From positions 2,108,001 through 2,172,000 of the forward strand of contig NZ_OY734020.1 in the NCBI RefSeq assembly GCF_963455295.1: a stretch of 64,000 nucleotides of DNA, written 5' to 3'. Below are positions 43,806-54,041 of the stretch, in pieces; position 1 is the stretch's first letter; every line of letters starts with the position of its first letter. Source of the DNA: Candidatus Thiodiazotropha sp. CDECU1. Lineage in GTDB: Bacteria > Pseudomonadota > Gammaproteobacteria > Chromatiales > Chromatiaceae. Made by a program: the position numbers and the translations under genes. The notes beneath the pieces were generated by a model that saw nothing but the letters and a program-made list of their open reading frames with translations, ran no database searches and had not been told where the DNA came from.

Positions 43806-46244
43806 ATGCAGAAAGAAAAACTCGTGCTGATCGGTAACGGTATGGCCGGGGTGCGTACCCTGGAAGAGCTTCTCAAGTTGGCGCCGGAGCGATATGAAAT
43901 CACGGTGTTCGGTGCCGAGCCGCACCCCAATTACAACCGCATCATGCTCTCACCGGTATTGGCTGGAGAGAAGAGCATATCTGACATCATACTCAATGAG
44001 CGCGATTGGTATGCAGAGCACGGCATCGCCTTGAAAACCGGTGATGCGGTTACAAGAATCGATCGGATTGCCCGCAAGGTGGTCACCAACAGTGGTGAAG
44101 AGATGGCCTATGATCGCCTGTTGATTGCCACCGGCTCCAATCCATTCATCATTCCCGTGCCCGGGCACGACAAGTCCGGGGTCATCGGTTTTCGCGATAT
44201 TGCCGATGTGGAGCGGATGCTCGAAGCGGCCGGGCGTTACAAAAAGGCGGTGGTCATCGGTGGTGGTCTACTCGGCCTGGAGGCGGCCAACGGCCTACAG
44301 AAAAACGGCATGGAGGTGACCGTTGTACACCTGATGGATAGCCTGATGGAACGCCAGTTGGACAAGCCGGCTGCCGATCTGCTCAAGGCCTCACTGGAAA
44401 CACGTGGGCTTAAGTTTCTGATGCAGGCCCAGACCGCAGAGATCACCGGCGATGAACGGGTGCGGGGAGTGAAGTTCGCAGACGGGAGTGAGATAGAGGC
44501 CGACCTGGTGGTGATGGCGGTGGGTATACGTCCCAACATGGCCTTGGCTCAGGATGCCGGTATCCACTGCGACCGGGGCATAGTGGTCAGCGATACCATG
44601 CAGACATACGACCCGCGCATCTATGCCGTGGGTGAGTGTGTGCAGCACCGCAATGTCTGCTACGGCCTGGTCGCACCACTCTTCGATCAAGCCAAAGTCG
44701 CCGCCAATCACCTGGCCAATCTCGGCATTGCACGCTATGAGGGCTCGATCACCTCGACCAAACTGAAGGTGACCGGGATCGATCTCTTCTCCGCCGGTGA
44801 GTTCAACGAAGGGGAGGGCGACGAGACCCTGGTACTCCAGGACCCGGGCGCGGGTGTCTATAAAAAGCTGGTATTGCGTGACAATCGGGTCAAGGGCGCC
44901 GTCATGTATGGCGATACCCTGGACGGCAGCTGGTACTTTCAGCTATTGCGCGAAGGCACCGACATCAGCGCCTTTCGCAACACCATTCTCTTTGGTCAGC
45001 ACGACCTGGGTGATGCGGGACACGGTGACCAGACGCGCATCGCCTCTCTCGGCCCCGAGGCGGAGATCTGCGGCTGCAATGGTGTCTGCAAGGGTGAAAT
45101 CGTAGATTCCATCGTCAAGCAGGGATTGTTCACCCTGGAAGACGTGCGCGCCCATACCAAGGCCTCGAGTTCGTGCGGTTCCTGCACCGGCCTGGTCGAA
45201 TCGATTCTGGCCAGCACCGTAGGTGAGGGTTACAGCGCCACCCCCAGCAAAAAGCCCATGTGTGGATGCACTGAATTCAGTCATGACGAAGTGATCGCCG
45301 GCATCAGGGAGTATCAACTCAAGGATATGGATGCAGTGCGTGACTTCTTTGAATGGAAACAACCGGACGGTTGCGCCAGTTGCCGACCTGCCCTCAACTA
45401 CTATCTGCTGTCGAGCTGGCCGGGTGAGTACCAGGACGACGCCCAGTCGCGGTTCATCAACGAACGTGCCCACGGCAATATCCAGAAGGATGGCACCTAC
45501 TCGGTGGTGCCACGCATGTTCGGCGGTCTCTGCACCCCAGCGGATCTGCGTGCCATTGCCGACGCCTGCGACAAGTACAAGGTGCCGGAGATGAAGGTTA
45601 CCGGCGGTCAGCGTATCGACATGTTCGGCATACACAAGGAAGACCTGCCGGCGATGTGGAAAGATCTCTCCGATGCGGGTCTGGTCTCGGGACATGCCTA
45701 CGGCAAGGCACTGCGTACGGTAAAGACCTGTGCCGGTAAGAACTGGTGTCGCTTCGGCACCCAGGACTCCACCGGCCTGGGCGTCAAACTCGAGCAGATG
45801 ACCTGGGGTTCGTGGATGCCCCACAAATTCAAACTGGCGGTATCGGGCTGTCCGCGTAACTGCGCCGAGGCCACCATCAAGGACTTCGGCATAGTCTGCG
45901 TTGACTCGGGATACGAACTGCACGTGGGCGGCAATGGCGGCATCAAGGTGCGTGTTACCGATCTGCTATGCAAGGTTGAAACCGAAGCAGATGTCCTGGA
46001 GTACTGCGCCGCCTTTATTCAGAAATACCGCGAAGAGGGTCGTTATCTGGAACGCACCGCCCCCTGGGTCGAGCGGGTTGGTCTGCAATACATCAAGGAT
46101 GCCATATTCGACGAGCAGCAGCGTAAGGCCCTGGCCGAACGCTTCCGTTATTCCCAGACATTCTCACAGATCGACCCGTGGAAGGAACGCGCCGAAGGTA
46201 ACGACTCCCACGAGTTCCGCAAAATCGAAATCTGTGCGGCCTGA
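43806..46244 (+). CDS. nirB: Assimilatory NADH-nitrite reductase, large subunit
   Basis: 812 residues. FAD/NADH part at the N-terminus (LVLIGNGMAGVRTLEELL; second nucleotide fold VVIGGGLLGLEAANGLQ), a BFD-type [2Fe-2S] domain (ICGCNGVCKGEIVDSIVKQG) near residue 420, a second Cys group (CGCTEF, CASCRP) and the sirohaem/4Fe-4S domain with KNWCRFGTQD and SGCPRNCAEATI. Reduces nitrite to ammonium in the cytoplasm. Followed by nirD and nirC; its leader has a sigma-54 promoter and attenuator. Confidence 0.97.
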   Translation: MQKEKLVLIGNGMAGVRTLEELLKLAPERYEITVFGAEPHPNYNRIMLSPVLAGEKSISDIILNERDWYAEHGIALKTGDAVTRIDRIARKVVTNSGEEMAYDRLLIATGSNPFIIPVPGHDKSGVIGFRDIADVERMLEAAGRYKKAVVIGGGLLGLEAANGLQKNGMEVTVVHLMDSLMERQLDKPAADLLKASLETRGLKFLMQAQTAEITGDERVRGVKFADGSEIEADLVVMAVGIRPNMALAQDAGIHCDRGIVVSDTMQTYDPRIYAVGECVQHRNVCYGLVAPLFDQAKVAANHLANLGIARYEGSITSTKLKVTGIDLFSAGEFNEGEGDETLVLQDPGAGVYKKLVLRDNRVKGAVMYGDTLDGSWYFQLLREGTDISAFRNTILFGQHDLGDAGHGDQTRIASLGPEAEICGCNGVCKGEIVDSIVKQGLFTLEDVRAHTKASSSCGSCTGLVESILASTVGEGYSATPSKKPMCGCTEFSHDEVIAGIREYQLKDMDAVRDFFEWKQPDGCASCRPALNYYLLSSWPGEYQDDAQSRFINERAHGNIQKDGTYSVVPRMFGGLCTPADLRAIADACDKYKVPEMKVTGGQRIDMFGIHKEDLPAMWKDLSDAGLVSGHAYGKALRTVKTCAGKNWCRFGTQDSTGLGVKLEQMTWGSWMPHKFKLAVSGCPRNCAEATIKDFGIVCVDSGYELHVGGNGGIKVRVTDLLCKVETEADVLEYCAAFIQKYREEGRYLERTAPWVERVGLQYIKDAIFDEQQRKALAERFRYSQTFSQIDPWKERAEGNDSHEFRKIEICAA

Positions 46245-46275
46245 TCGTATTTGTAAATCACCACGAGGTTTAAGC

Positions 46276-46605
46276 ATGAGTAACTGGATCGATATCGCAT
46301 CACTGAACGAGATCCCTCGGTTGGGTGCGCGGGTAGTGAAGACAGACACAGTCGATATCGCGGTGTTCCGTACCGCCAGCGATGAAGTCTTTGCCCTGAA
46401 GGACGAGTGTCCACATCGCAAGGGGCCGCTCTCCCAAGGCATTGTCCATGACAACTCCGTCACCTGTCCGTTGCACAACTGGAAGATCGACTTGGCCAGT
46501 GGCGAGGCCAAAGCACCGGACGAAGGCTGCTCGCGCAGTTACCCCATCAAGGTGGTGGATGGTCGGATCTTTCTGGGCCTGATCGATCAGGAGGTGGCGG
46601 CCTAG
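46276..46605 (+). CDS. nirD: Nitrite reductase small subunit
   Basis: 109 residues from the ATG at 46276 (the long frame from 45901 is inside nirB). Rieske-type fold with CPHRKGPLSQG and CPLHNWKIDL, which give the two Cys and two His of a Rieske [2Fe-2S] site, so this belongs to the cluster-bearing type rather than the E. coli type that lacks ligands. Partner of NirB, 31 bases upstream. GAGG lies before the start. Confidence 0.95.
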   Translation: MSNWIDIASLNEIPRLGARVVKTDTVDIAVFRTASDEVFALKDECPHRKGPLSQGIVHDNSVTCPLHNWKIDLASGEAKAPDEGCSRSYPIKVVDGRIFLGLIDQEVAA

Positions 46606-46658
46606 TGGACAAAGACCCTAATTCATCTTCAGTTTTTATTCTTTAAGAGGAAGTAACC

Positions 46659-47534
46659 ATGTCATATTTAGAACCCAACGAGTTTGTCTCGAAGATGGTC
46701 GATCAGGGTGAATCGAAGGTTTACATGTCCACCAAGGACACCCTGATTCGAGCCTTCATGGCCGGCGCAATACTGGCTCTTGCCGCCATGTTCGCCATCA
46801 CTGTCGCTGTCAAGACGGGATCGCCACTGGTGGGAGCGATACTATTCCCGGTCGGCTTTATCATGCTCTACCTGATGAAGTTCGATCTCCTTACCGGTGT
46901 CTTTACCCTGGTGCCGTTGGCGCTCATTGACCGACGGCCCGGTGTCACCTTCGGCCAGGTTATGCGTAACTGGGGGCTGGTCTTTATCGGTAATTTCGCC
47001 GGCGCCTTGTCGGTGGCCTTCATGATGTCGTTCATCCTCACCTATGGTTACAACATCGATGGCGGCGCGTTGGCGGAGAAGGTGAGTACGATCGGCGAAT
47101 CCCGTACCCTCGGTTACCAGGCACATGGACTGGATGGTTGGATCACCATCTTCATCCGTGGCATGTTGTGCAACTGGATGGTCTCCATGGGTGTGGTCGG
47201 CGCCATGATCTCAACCTCCGCCAGCGGTAAGATGGCCGCCATGTGGATGCCGATCATGCTCTTCTTCTTCATGGGCTTCGAGCACTCCATCGTCAACATG
47301 TTCCTGTTTCCCTTTTCCATGATCATGGGTGGTGACTTCACCTTCATGGAATATATAGTCTGGAACGAACTGCCCACCGCATTGGGCAACCTGGTCGGCG
47401 GTTTCGCCCTGGTTGGACTGCCCCTCTATTTCACCCATGTACGCACCAGCCCGGAACGTATGCTGAAAGGACGTCCGGCAGCGGAGGTGAAAGCACGCGC
47501 CTCCACTCAGTCCACCATGAAAGCACCCGCTTGA
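46659..47534 (+). CDS. nirC: Formate/nitrite transporter (NirC/FocA family)
   Basis: 291 residues, six membrane helices of the FNT family: the first helices carry FMAGAILALAAMFAITVAV and GSPLVGAILFPVGFIMLYL; NWGLVFIGNFAGALSV, CNWMVSMGVVGAMIS and GFEHSIVNMFLFPF hold the pore His and Asn-type residues. The operon with nirBD makes nitrite import the likely function. A strong terminator lies 22 bases after the stop. Confidence 0.93.
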   Translation: MSYLEPNEFVSKMVDQGESKVYMSTKDTLIRAFMAGAILALAAMFAITVAVKTGSPLVGAILFPVGFIMLYLMKFDLLTGVFTLVPLALIDRRPGVTFGQVMRNWGLVFIGNFAGALSVAFMMSFILTYGYNIDGGALAEKVSTIGESRTLGYQAHGLDGWITIFIRGMLCNWMVSMGVVGAMISTSASGKMAAMWMPIMLFFFMGFEHSIVNMFLFPFSMIMGGDFTFMEYIVWNELPTALGNLVGGFALVGLPLYFTHVRTSPERMLKGRPAAEVKARASTQSTMKAPA

Positions 47535-47555
47535 TCTCTCCAGTGGGGTAATATC

Positions 47556-47582
47556 TCAGCCCCATCAGGGGCTGAGTTTTTT
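47556..47582 (+). terminator. Intrinsic terminator after nirC
   Basis: Perfect 9-bp stem CTCAGCCCC (47556-47564) / GGGGCTGAG (47569-47577) with loop ATCA and a run of T (47578-47582). It ends only 3 bases before the ATG of the phosphatase-kinase gene, so that gene's ribosome site lies within the hairpin; readthrough transcripts would have it hidden. Confidence 0.88.
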
Positions 47583-47584
47583 AC

Positions 47585-49318
47585 ATGACAACACACCTAT
47601 GCATCGCTATCGGTCAATGCTCTGACAAGGGGCAGAAACCGATCAACCAGGACTTCCATGGGGCGATGATGCCAAAGGAGCCACTGTTGAGCTCCAAGGG
47701 TATCGCCATTGCCCTGGCTGACGGTATCAGCAGCAGCGATGTCAGTCAGATTGCCAGTGAGACCTCGGTCAACGGTTTTCTTGAGGACTACTATTCAACC
47801 TCGGAATCATGGTCGGTGCAGCGTTCGGTGCAGCGTGTACTGCAGGCGACAAACTCCTGGTTATATGCACAGACGCGTAACAGTCCCTATCGTTACGATC
47901 TGAATCGTGGCTATGTCTGTACCTTTTCCGCCTTGGTGCTTAAATCAGCTACTGCACATATCTTTCACGCCGGGGATGCCCGGATCTACAACCTCATCGA
48001 CAACCGACTCGAACAGTTGACTGAGGATCATCGGCTGTGGGTGTCTCGGGATAAGAGTTATCTCAGCCGCGCTTTGGGAATGCGTGACTGGCTCGATCTC
48101 GATTACCACACACTTGCCATCGATGCCGGTGACATATTCATACTCGCAACGGATGGTGTGTATGAGTTTGTCGAGGAACGTATCTTCACCGAGACGATTA
48201 ATCGGCATCATGACGATCTCGATCAAGCAGCCAGGTCGATTGTGGATCATGCACTGCAGCAGGGCAGTGATGACAACCTGACACTACAGATCGTACGCAT
48301 CGATCAATTGCCACAACATGATATCGATGAGCTGCACCGGCAGGCATCCCAGTTGCCCTTCCCGCCGGAACTGCGACAGCGGATGCAGTTCGATGGTTAT
48401 GAAATCGTGCGCGAGCTGCATCACAGCAGTCGCAGTCATGTCTATCTCGCGGTGGATATGGAGACCCAACAACAGGTCAGCCTCAAGATCCCCTCAATTG
48501 ATCTGCGGGACGATGCAGAATATCTGGAACGTTTCCTGATGGAGGAGTGGGTGGCCCGGCGGGTGGACAATATTCACCTGCTCAAACCCTGCGAACAGCG
48601 ACGTAAACGCAACTACCTCTACATCGCTACCGAATATATAGATGGCCAAACCCTGGCCCAATGGATGATCGACAACCCAAACCCCGATCTCGAAGCGGTA
48701 CGCAATATCGTGGAGCAGATCGCTATGGGATTGTACGCACTGCATCGTCAGGAGATGCTGCACCAGGATCTCAGACCGAACAACATCATGATAGACAAGA
48801 CCGGTACGGTAAAGCTCATCGACTTCGGTTCCGTCAGGGTGGCTGGTGTGGATGAGATTACCGGTATCGAACAACAACAGATCCTCGGTACCGCACAATA
48901 CACAGCCCCTGAGTACTTTCTCGGAGAAGCGGGCACTACTCGTTCGGATCTTTTCTCCCTTGGGGTTATTGCCTATCAGATGTTGTCAGGGCGCTTACCC
49001 TATGGTGTGCAAGTGGCAAGGGCCACCAGCAGGGCGGCGCAACGCAAGCTTGTCTATCGATCTGTACTCGACGATGAACGCACGATTCCCGTCTGGATAG
49101 ACGCGACCATTCGTAAAGCGGTTCATGCCAATCCTTATAAACGCCATGACGAAATATCGGAGTTCATATACGATCTTCGTCATCCCAACCGGAGCATGCT
49201 GAACAAAACGCGCGCACCGTTGCTTGAGCGCAATCCCTTATTCTTCTGGAAAGGGCTTTCATTGCTATTGTTTGTTTTTGTTGTGTTTTTGTCGATAACC
49301 CATGCAGCTTTCGATTAA
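47585..49318 (+). CDS. PP2C phosphatase / Ser-Thr protein kinase fusion with C-terminal membrane helix
   Basis: 577 residues. Residues ~1-240 are a PP2C phosphatase (GQCSDKGQKPINQD, ALADGISSSDVSQIAS, HAGDARIYNL, DIFILATDGVYEF, SDDNLTLQIV). Residues ~275-535 are a Hanks-type kinase: QVSLKIPSIDL with the ATP lysine, HQDLRPNNIMIDKTG, KLIDFGSVRVAG and the TAQYTAPEYF activation end. Residues ~552-574 form a single membrane helix. Such fusions recur in nitrate/nitrite assimilation operons; target unknown. Separated from nirC by a terminator, so partly independently expressed. Confidence 0.93.
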   Translation: MTTHLCIAIGQCSDKGQKPINQDFHGAMMPKEPLLSSKGIAIALADGISSSDVSQIASETSVNGFLEDYYSTSESWSVQRSVQRVLQATNSWLYAQTRNSPYRYDLNRGYVCTFSALVLKSATAHIFHAGDARIYNLIDNRLEQLTEDHRLWVSRDKSYLSRALGMRDWLDLDYHTLAIDAGDIFILATDGVYEFVEERIFTETINRHHDDLDQAARSIVDHALQQGSDDNLTLQIVRIDQLPQHDIDELHRQASQLPFPPELRQRMQFDGYEIVRELHHSSRSHVYLAVDMETQQQVSLKIPSIDLRDDAEYLERFLMEEWVARRVDNIHLLKPCEQRRKRNYLYIATEYIDGQTLAQWMIDNPNPDLEAVRNIVEQIAMGLYALHRQEMLHQDLRPNNIMIDKTGTVKLIDFGSVRVAGVDEITGIEQQQILGTAQYTAPEYFLGEAGTTRSDLFSLGVIAYQMLSGRLPYGVQVARATSRAAQRKLVYRSVLDDERTIPVWIDATIRKAVHANPYKRHDEISEFIYDLRHPNRSMLNKTRAPLLERNPLFFWKGLSLLLFVFVVFLSITHAAFD

Positions 49319-49496
49319 CTGCACAGGTCAGAAACCCGACTTAGCCCGGGATAGCTAATTTTAGCCGAGTTCCTTATACTGGTTGCCCGGGTTCTCTGTG
49401 ATCTATTATATTTATCCTATTGTTCGAGTGGGATATCGGTAAAAAAAGCAAACATAAAGCTGGTAATGTAACGAAAAAGAGAGGTGGACTTTCACC

Positions 49497-51356
49497 ATGA
49501 CCATGAAACATGACGGCGCAGTTCGCACTAACAATAGTAAACTCTTAGCCTGGGTCGATGAAGTCGCTCAGCTATGCAATCCGGACCGGATTTATTGGTG
49601 CGATGGTTCACAGGAAGAGTACGACCGCTTGTGTGACGAGATGGTCAGAAGCGGCACCTTTATTCGCCTCAATGAGGAGAAGCGGCCCAACAGTTATCTG
49701 GCCCGTTCCCATCCGAGCGATGTGGCCCGTGTTGAAGAGCGTACCTATATCTGCTCGGAGAAGGAAGAAGACGCCGGGCCGACCAACAACTGGATGGATC
49801 CCAAGCAGATGAAATCGATCCTCAATGGATTGTACAAAGACTGCATGCAGGGAAGGACGATGTATGTCATTCCATTCAGCATGGGACCCCTTGGCTCTCA
49901 CATCGCACATATCGGTGTGGAAATCTCGGACTCCGCTTATGTGGTGGTGAATCAGCGCATCATGACCCGTATGGGTCAGAAAGTACTCGATGTACTGGGT
50001 GAGGATGGCGAATTCGTCCCCTGCGTGCACTCAGTTGGCGCACCTTTACAGCCGGGTGAGGAAGATGTCCCCTGGCCCTGCGCCGGCAACATCGAGGACA
50101 AATACATTACCCACTTTCCCGAGACCCGGGAGATCTGGTCCTTTGGCAGTGGTTATGGTGGTAATGCCCTGCTGGGTAAGAAGTGCCTTGCCCTGCGTAT
50201 CGCCTCGGTAATGGGGCGGGATGAGGGTTGGCTGGCCGAACACATGTTGATCATGGGCGTTGAAACCCCCAAGAAGGAGAAGTTCTATGTGGCGGCGGCC
50301 TTTCCCAGCGCCTGCGGAAAAACCAACTTTGCAATGCTCAAATCACCGGAGGGTTTTGACGACTGGAAGGTCACAACTATTGGTGATGATATTGCCTGGA
50401 TAAAACCCAATCCCGAGGACGGTAAGTTCTATGCCATCAATCCTGAGTATGGATTGTTTGGTGTTGCCCCAGGCACCAATGAATCATCCAACGCGAATGC
50501 GATTGCCGCCTTACGTGAGAACTGCATCTTCACCAATTGCGCCCTGACGGATGATGGGGATATATGGTGGGAAGGACTGACCGAGGATCCGCCCGAGCAT
50601 ATGATCGACTGGCGCGGCGATGATTGGGTTATCGGTTGTGGTCGTCCGGCGGCACACCCCAATGCCCGCTTTACCGCCCCCGCTGCCGCCTGTCCTTCCA
50701 TCGATCCGGAGTGGGAGAATCCCGCCGGTGTGCCGATCAGCGCGTTTCTGTTTGGCGGTCGTGTCAGCCACAACTTTCCGTTGGTGTTTCAGAGCTACAA
50801 CTGGGAGCATGGGGTCTACATGGCCGCGACCATGGGCTCGGAGGCGACCGCAGCCGCCATCGGTCAGGCCGCCATGCGGCGCGATCCCATGGCGATGCTG
50901 CCGTTCTGCGGTTACAACATGGCGGAATACCTCAAACACTGGCTGCGTATCGGACGTAAAAACGTTGCCACACCACCCGCCATCTTCCGGGTCAACTGGT
51001 TTCGCAAGGATGAGCACGGTCGCTTCATCTGGCCGGGCTTCAGCGAGAATATGCGGGTACTGAAGTGGGTGGTTGACCGTTGCACCGGTTGTGCGCACGC
51101 CGTGGAGAGCCCCTTAGGCTGGGTGCCATCCCATGATGCCCTTAATTGGGAGGGACTGGATTTCGATAAAGCCGACTTTTTCGAAATCATGAATATCGAC
51201 CGGGAAGTGGCCCGCCACGAAACCATCGACCAGGAAGAGTTGTTCACCCGGTTTGGCGACCACCTCCCACGGGAGATGGAGCTCGAGCGGGAGCTTCAAC
51301 TGGCGCGCCTATACCACTCCCCAAAATATTGGGATTTATCCGCGACCAGTGATTGA
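49497..51356 (+). CDS. pckG: Phosphoenolpyruvate carboxykinase (GTP)
   Basis: 619 residues, GTP-dependent type. Key motifs: nucleotide loop [21 protein letters not shown], the metal-site FGVAPGTN, and guanine-binding FNWFR-like ([17 protein letters not shown]). It makes PEP from oxaloacetate for gluconeogenesis or refills in reverse. AGAGGTGG lies before the ATG. No direct link to nitrite use is evident; tail to tail with the NIT-ANTAR gene, only one base between the stop codons. Confidence 0.96.
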   Translation: MTMKHDGAVRTNNSKLLAWVDEVAQLCNPDRIYWCDGSQEEYDRLCDEMVRSGTFIRLNEEKRPNSYLARSHPSDVARVEERTYICSEKEEDAGPTNNWMDPKQMKSILNGLYKDCMQGRTMYVIPFSMGPLGSHIAHIGVEISDSAYVVVNQRIMTRMGQKVLDVLGEDGEFVPCVHSVGAPLQPGEEDVPWPCAGNIEDKYITHFPETREIWSFGSGYGGNALLGKKCLALRIASVMGRDEGWLAEHMLIMGVETPKKEKFYVAAAFPSACGKTNFAMLKSPEGFDDWKVTTIGDDIAWIKPNPEDGKFYAINPEYGLFGVAPGTNESSNANAIAALRENCIFTNCALTDDGDIWWEGLTEDPPEHMIDWRGDDWVIGCGRPAAHPNARFTAPAAACPSIDPEWENPAGVPISAFLFGGRVSHNFPLVFQSYNWEHGVYMAATMGSEATAAAIGQAAMRRDPMAMLPFCGYNMAEYLKHWLRIGRKNVATPPAIFRVNWFRKDEHGRFIWPGFSENMRVLKWVVDRCTGCAHAVESPLGWVPSHDALNWEGLDFDKADFFEIMNIDREVARHETIDQEELFTRFGDHLPREMELERELQLARLYHSPKYWDLSATSD

Positions 51357-51357
51357 T

Positions 51358-52623
51358 CTATGACAGAGGCAAGATGGATTCTGCAACATCCACCAAACGG
51401 ATGTTCTTATCCATCGATGCCGCTCTCATCTTTTTATAGGCCGCGTCTTCAGACAGATCATAACGCGCCATTAGAATGCCTTTGGCGCGCTCGATAATCT
51501 TGCGTTCATTCAAGGCCCGCTTGGACTTTTCCAGTTCCACCTCGACATTGGCCAGGCGCTGAGACTGGGCCTGTAACAGCTCGATGATGGAGTGGGACCC
51601 ATCCTGATCCTTACCCGTGGCCGGTCTGAAACTCAGGGACTGTTCCACAGGCAATTCCGGATCGAAGAAACGGTCGATGACGCCCGCTCTGGCTGGAGGG
51701 CTTTCCCGCAGTGCGCGCAATAACCCTTTGGAATCGAGCAGCTCTGCTTCAGCCTCGGCAATCAGCCTGGTACATCTTGCTTCCAGTCTATCCACCATGT
51801 GGCACTGAACTGACCAGATGGCGGTTATGCGTTCGCTGCAACACTCGAACCATGTGTCGCTGAGATTGGGATCGAGTAGGGTATCTGTTTCTGCTGTGGT
51901 TAATATGTTGCGCAGCCGCTGTAGTTCATCGGCAAAGGGCATCGCTTCCATTGCTTGCCACTTTGTCTCTATCGACTCGTCGACAAATTCCAAAAATATG
52001 CGGAAATTACGCTGTTGCGCATCGATCAGGTGGGATATCCGTTGCTGGAGTGGATTGTCGCAATGACCGGAGCCGAAGGCGAGGGCGCCCATAGCGCGTT
52101 CCTGCCCCGCCAACTCCTTGCCCTCGATGAGATTGAAGAGGGCAACCAGTAAGCGGGTGATATCCGGATCGATCGCAGCATCGGCCAGCTCAAAGATCAA
52201 TGAGATCATTCCCGCAATGAGACGGCTGAAAGCGGCTACCGAATCGCTGCCCGAGAGTTGTTGTTCAGTGACTCGCTTGCGCAGCTCGGGCAGGGCGTCG
52301 AGACCGAGCAGCACCCACGCCATCAGCGAGATGATCTTGGCATTGGAGTGGGTGGAATAATCCAGTTCAAGCTCGATCTTATCCCGCAGAGAGTTCTCAA
52401 CCGCTTCGGACTCGCGAATGAGTTCCAGGCGGGTCGATTCAAAACGCCTTCCCGAGGAGGCGAGATAGATACTGGATGCACCGCGTTCGCTCTGCAGCAC
52501 GTGGATCATATGGCCGATCACCCCAACCATATTGGACCGCGTCTTCAAACGCTTCAATGCCTGGATCTCCAGCTGCTTGGCGACAAACACAGTGTAGGGG
52601 ACAGATAACGACATCAGCTTCAT
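51358..52623 (-). CDS. nasR: Nitrate/nitrite-sensing antiterminator (NIT + ANTAR), NasR-like
   Basis: 421 residues. Residues ~45-300 form a NIT sensor domain, all-helical (VIGHMIHVLQSERGASSIYL with the conserved Arg, then the long helices around QLSGSDSVAAFSRLIAGMIS). Residues ~350-415 are an ANTAR RNA-binding domain: coiled coil ANVEVELEKSKRALNERK, then IIERAKGILMARYDLSEDAAYKKMRA. NasR-type proteins bind leader RNA on sensing nitrate or nitrite and stop termination; the nirB leader at 43652-43805 is the obvious target. Confidence 0.93.
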   Translation of the reverse strand: MKLMSLSVPYTVFVAKQLEIQALKRLKTRSNMVGVIGHMIHVLQSERGASSIYLASSGRRFESTRLELIRESEAVENSLRDKIELELDYSTHSNAKIISLMAWVLLGLDALPELRKRVTEQQLSGSDSVAAFSRLIAGMISLIFELADAAIDPDITRLLVALFNLIEGKELAGQERAMGALAFGSGHCDNPLQQRISHLIDAQQRNFRIFLEFVDESIETKWQAMEAMPFADELQRLRNILTTAETDTLLDPNLSDTWFECCSERITAIWSVQCHMVDRLEARCTRLIAEAEAELLDSKGLLRALRESPPARAGVIDRFFDPELPVEQSLSFRPATGKDQDGSHSIIELLQAQSQRLANVEVELEKSKRALNERKIIERAKGILMARYDLSEDAAYKKMRAASMDKNIRLVDVAESILPLS

Positions 52624-52764
52624 TACTCAGATCAATAAGCATTAATTAGAAGCAAACAATGAGCCAATTTAACGATAAATCAACAATGATATATTAGATT
52701 AAAATATAATAGTAAGTTACTGAAATACAACATGTATATTAAATCATACATTTATGGCTGTTAG

Positions 52765-52977
52765 TCAGGTATGAAGTAGCTGTGATTTGCTCTGCTCAAT
52801 GATGGAGCACTTGCTAACAGCATGGAATAAGGTATGCACTGAATTGGACGGTCTGCGGTCATTCGCGAACCAATTGTGCTGTAAATCATCTACCTGGAAT
52901 GCCATCTGCCCGGCAATGGGTATACCATCGCGAATGCGTTGTTCGAGTTCTTCAGCTGATAACATAGTGATGGCCAT
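52765..52977 (-). pseudogene. Short thioesterase-like fragment after the WGR gene
   Basis: The segment LSAEELEQRIRDGIPIAGQM and the following AFQVDDL resemble the N-terminus of YiiD-type thioesterases (helix then IPL..MG), but the rest of the ~150-residue fold is absent. A TTG at 52989 overlaps the WGR stop by 4 bases; the first ATG is at 52977. Likely a truncated relic. The resemblance is by eye only. Confidence 0.4.
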
Positions 52978-52985
52978 ACCACTAC

Positions 52986-53216
52986 TCAAACGGGTGAATG
53001 CGTCAATCGATAACCATGATTGGCCCTTCGCTTGTTGATGCCGGCCAGGATCTGCTGCCCCTTACCTTGACTGGCCACCAGTTCGGTTCGCACCTGGCCC
53101 TGCTGGCTGTCCAGGCTTCCCCAGCAGCGGGTGATTGTCCAAGCCCCGAACAGATCCGGCTGCAGGTGTACTCGATAGTAACGACGCTTCTCTTGATGGA
53201 TCCAGACTCGATTCAT
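52986..53216 (-). CDS. Single WGR-domain protein
   Basis: 76 residues from the ATG at 53216. One WGR domain fills the protein: RRYYRVHLQPDLFGAWTITR, then CWGSLDSQQGQVRTELV. Note that the usual Trp-Gly-Arg reads Trp-Gly-Ser. WGR domains bind nucleic acid in larger DNA-repair and PARP-type proteins; solitary ones are of unknown role. It follows the SprT-like gene by 32 bases on the same strand. Confidence 0.82.
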   Translation of the reverse strand: MNRVWIHQEKRRYYRVHLQPDLFGAWTITRCWGSLDSQQGQVRTELVASQGKGQQILAGINKRRANHGYRLTHSPV

Positions 53217-53248
53217 GTAGCTCTCCTGCAATTCATATTCAAGCTCTT

Positions 53249-54031
53249 TTAAGCGGCCTCATGTTCCACATAGGCAGCACCGCATTCACCACACAAAATT
53301 TTCAGGTTTGATTTACCCCAGACATTGGTTTGACAGTGGGCGCAGGTGTAGCGCGACTTCACCTTCTTGCGTGCCGCCAATTGCAGTTGCTCACTGGGCA
53401 CCAGATCGCTGAAGAGTTCACTGATAGGGCAGTGGAGTAGGGCGGCCAGGGTTTCGTCATCAATCCTCTCTTCCATAGCTGAGTTGTCCAGATCTTCTTC
53501 CCAGGCATGATCCTGTTCCCTCGGCTGGCAGGATGGGGTGAGGGCAGTGAAACGGTCAACCCAGGGGAGGCCCTTGGATTTGAGAATGAATGCCCTGGCG
53601 GCACGCTCAAATGCGCCCCCTTTTTTTGGAAAGTCGCTTACCTTTTGCCCGGTTCTCTTGCCACCTGGCAGACCGGTACTGCTTGGCATCAGACCGATCT
53701 GATCCATCTTGTCGGCCCACTCCTTGTTGTGATAACCGCTGCGGCTGGGTTTGCCGAAGCAGTGTTGCCAGTTATGCACCATCTCATGCACGATGGTCTG
53801 CAACACCTCCATCATATTGTGCCGGGCGAAGTAGGCAGGATTGACCGCAATCTCGTGCACGATACGTCCCTCAGCATCGGTCCAGCGGTTAGCCGAGAAG
53901 TAACCCATGACATTCTTCTCGCGCTGCACGGTCAGAAGACAGGTGGGTAGACGCCCGTTAAACAACGTCTTGTTGAAGTGGTCGTAAGCCGCTTCCAGGT
54001 AGTGATAGAAACTGTGTGTGGGTGATTTCAT
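53249..54031 (-). CDS. SprT-like zinc metallopeptidase
   Basis: 260 residues from the ATG at 54031. Catalytic HExxH in VLQTIVHEMVHNWQHCFGKP, followed by a third ligand region GYHNKEWADKM. A C-terminal zinc ribbon uses CAHCQTNVW and CGECGAAY. Family members include SPRTN-type proteases that clear DNA-protein crosslinks; formaldehyde makes such crosslinks, which would suit a C1-oxidising cell, but that is inference. A perfect palindrome lies directly before the start. Confidence 0.9.
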   Translation of the reverse strand: MKSPTHSFYHYLEAAYDHFNKTLFNGRLPTCLLTVQREKNVMGYFSANRWTDAEGRIVHEIAVNPAYFARHNMMEVLQTIVHEMVHNWQHCFGKPSRSGYHNKEWADKMDQIGLMPSSTGLPGGKRTGQKVSDFPKKGGAFERAARAFILKSKGLPWVDRFTALTPSCQPREQDHAWEEDLDNSAMEERIDDETLAALLHCPISELFSDLVPSEQLQLAARKKVKSRYTCAHCQTNVWGKSNLKILCGECGAAYVEHEAA

Positions 54032-54041
54032 ATTTAAATAA

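Noticed and set aside
44943-45923. 326-codon open frame on the minus strand
   Set aside because: Antisense shadow of nirB, whose sequence is unmistakable.
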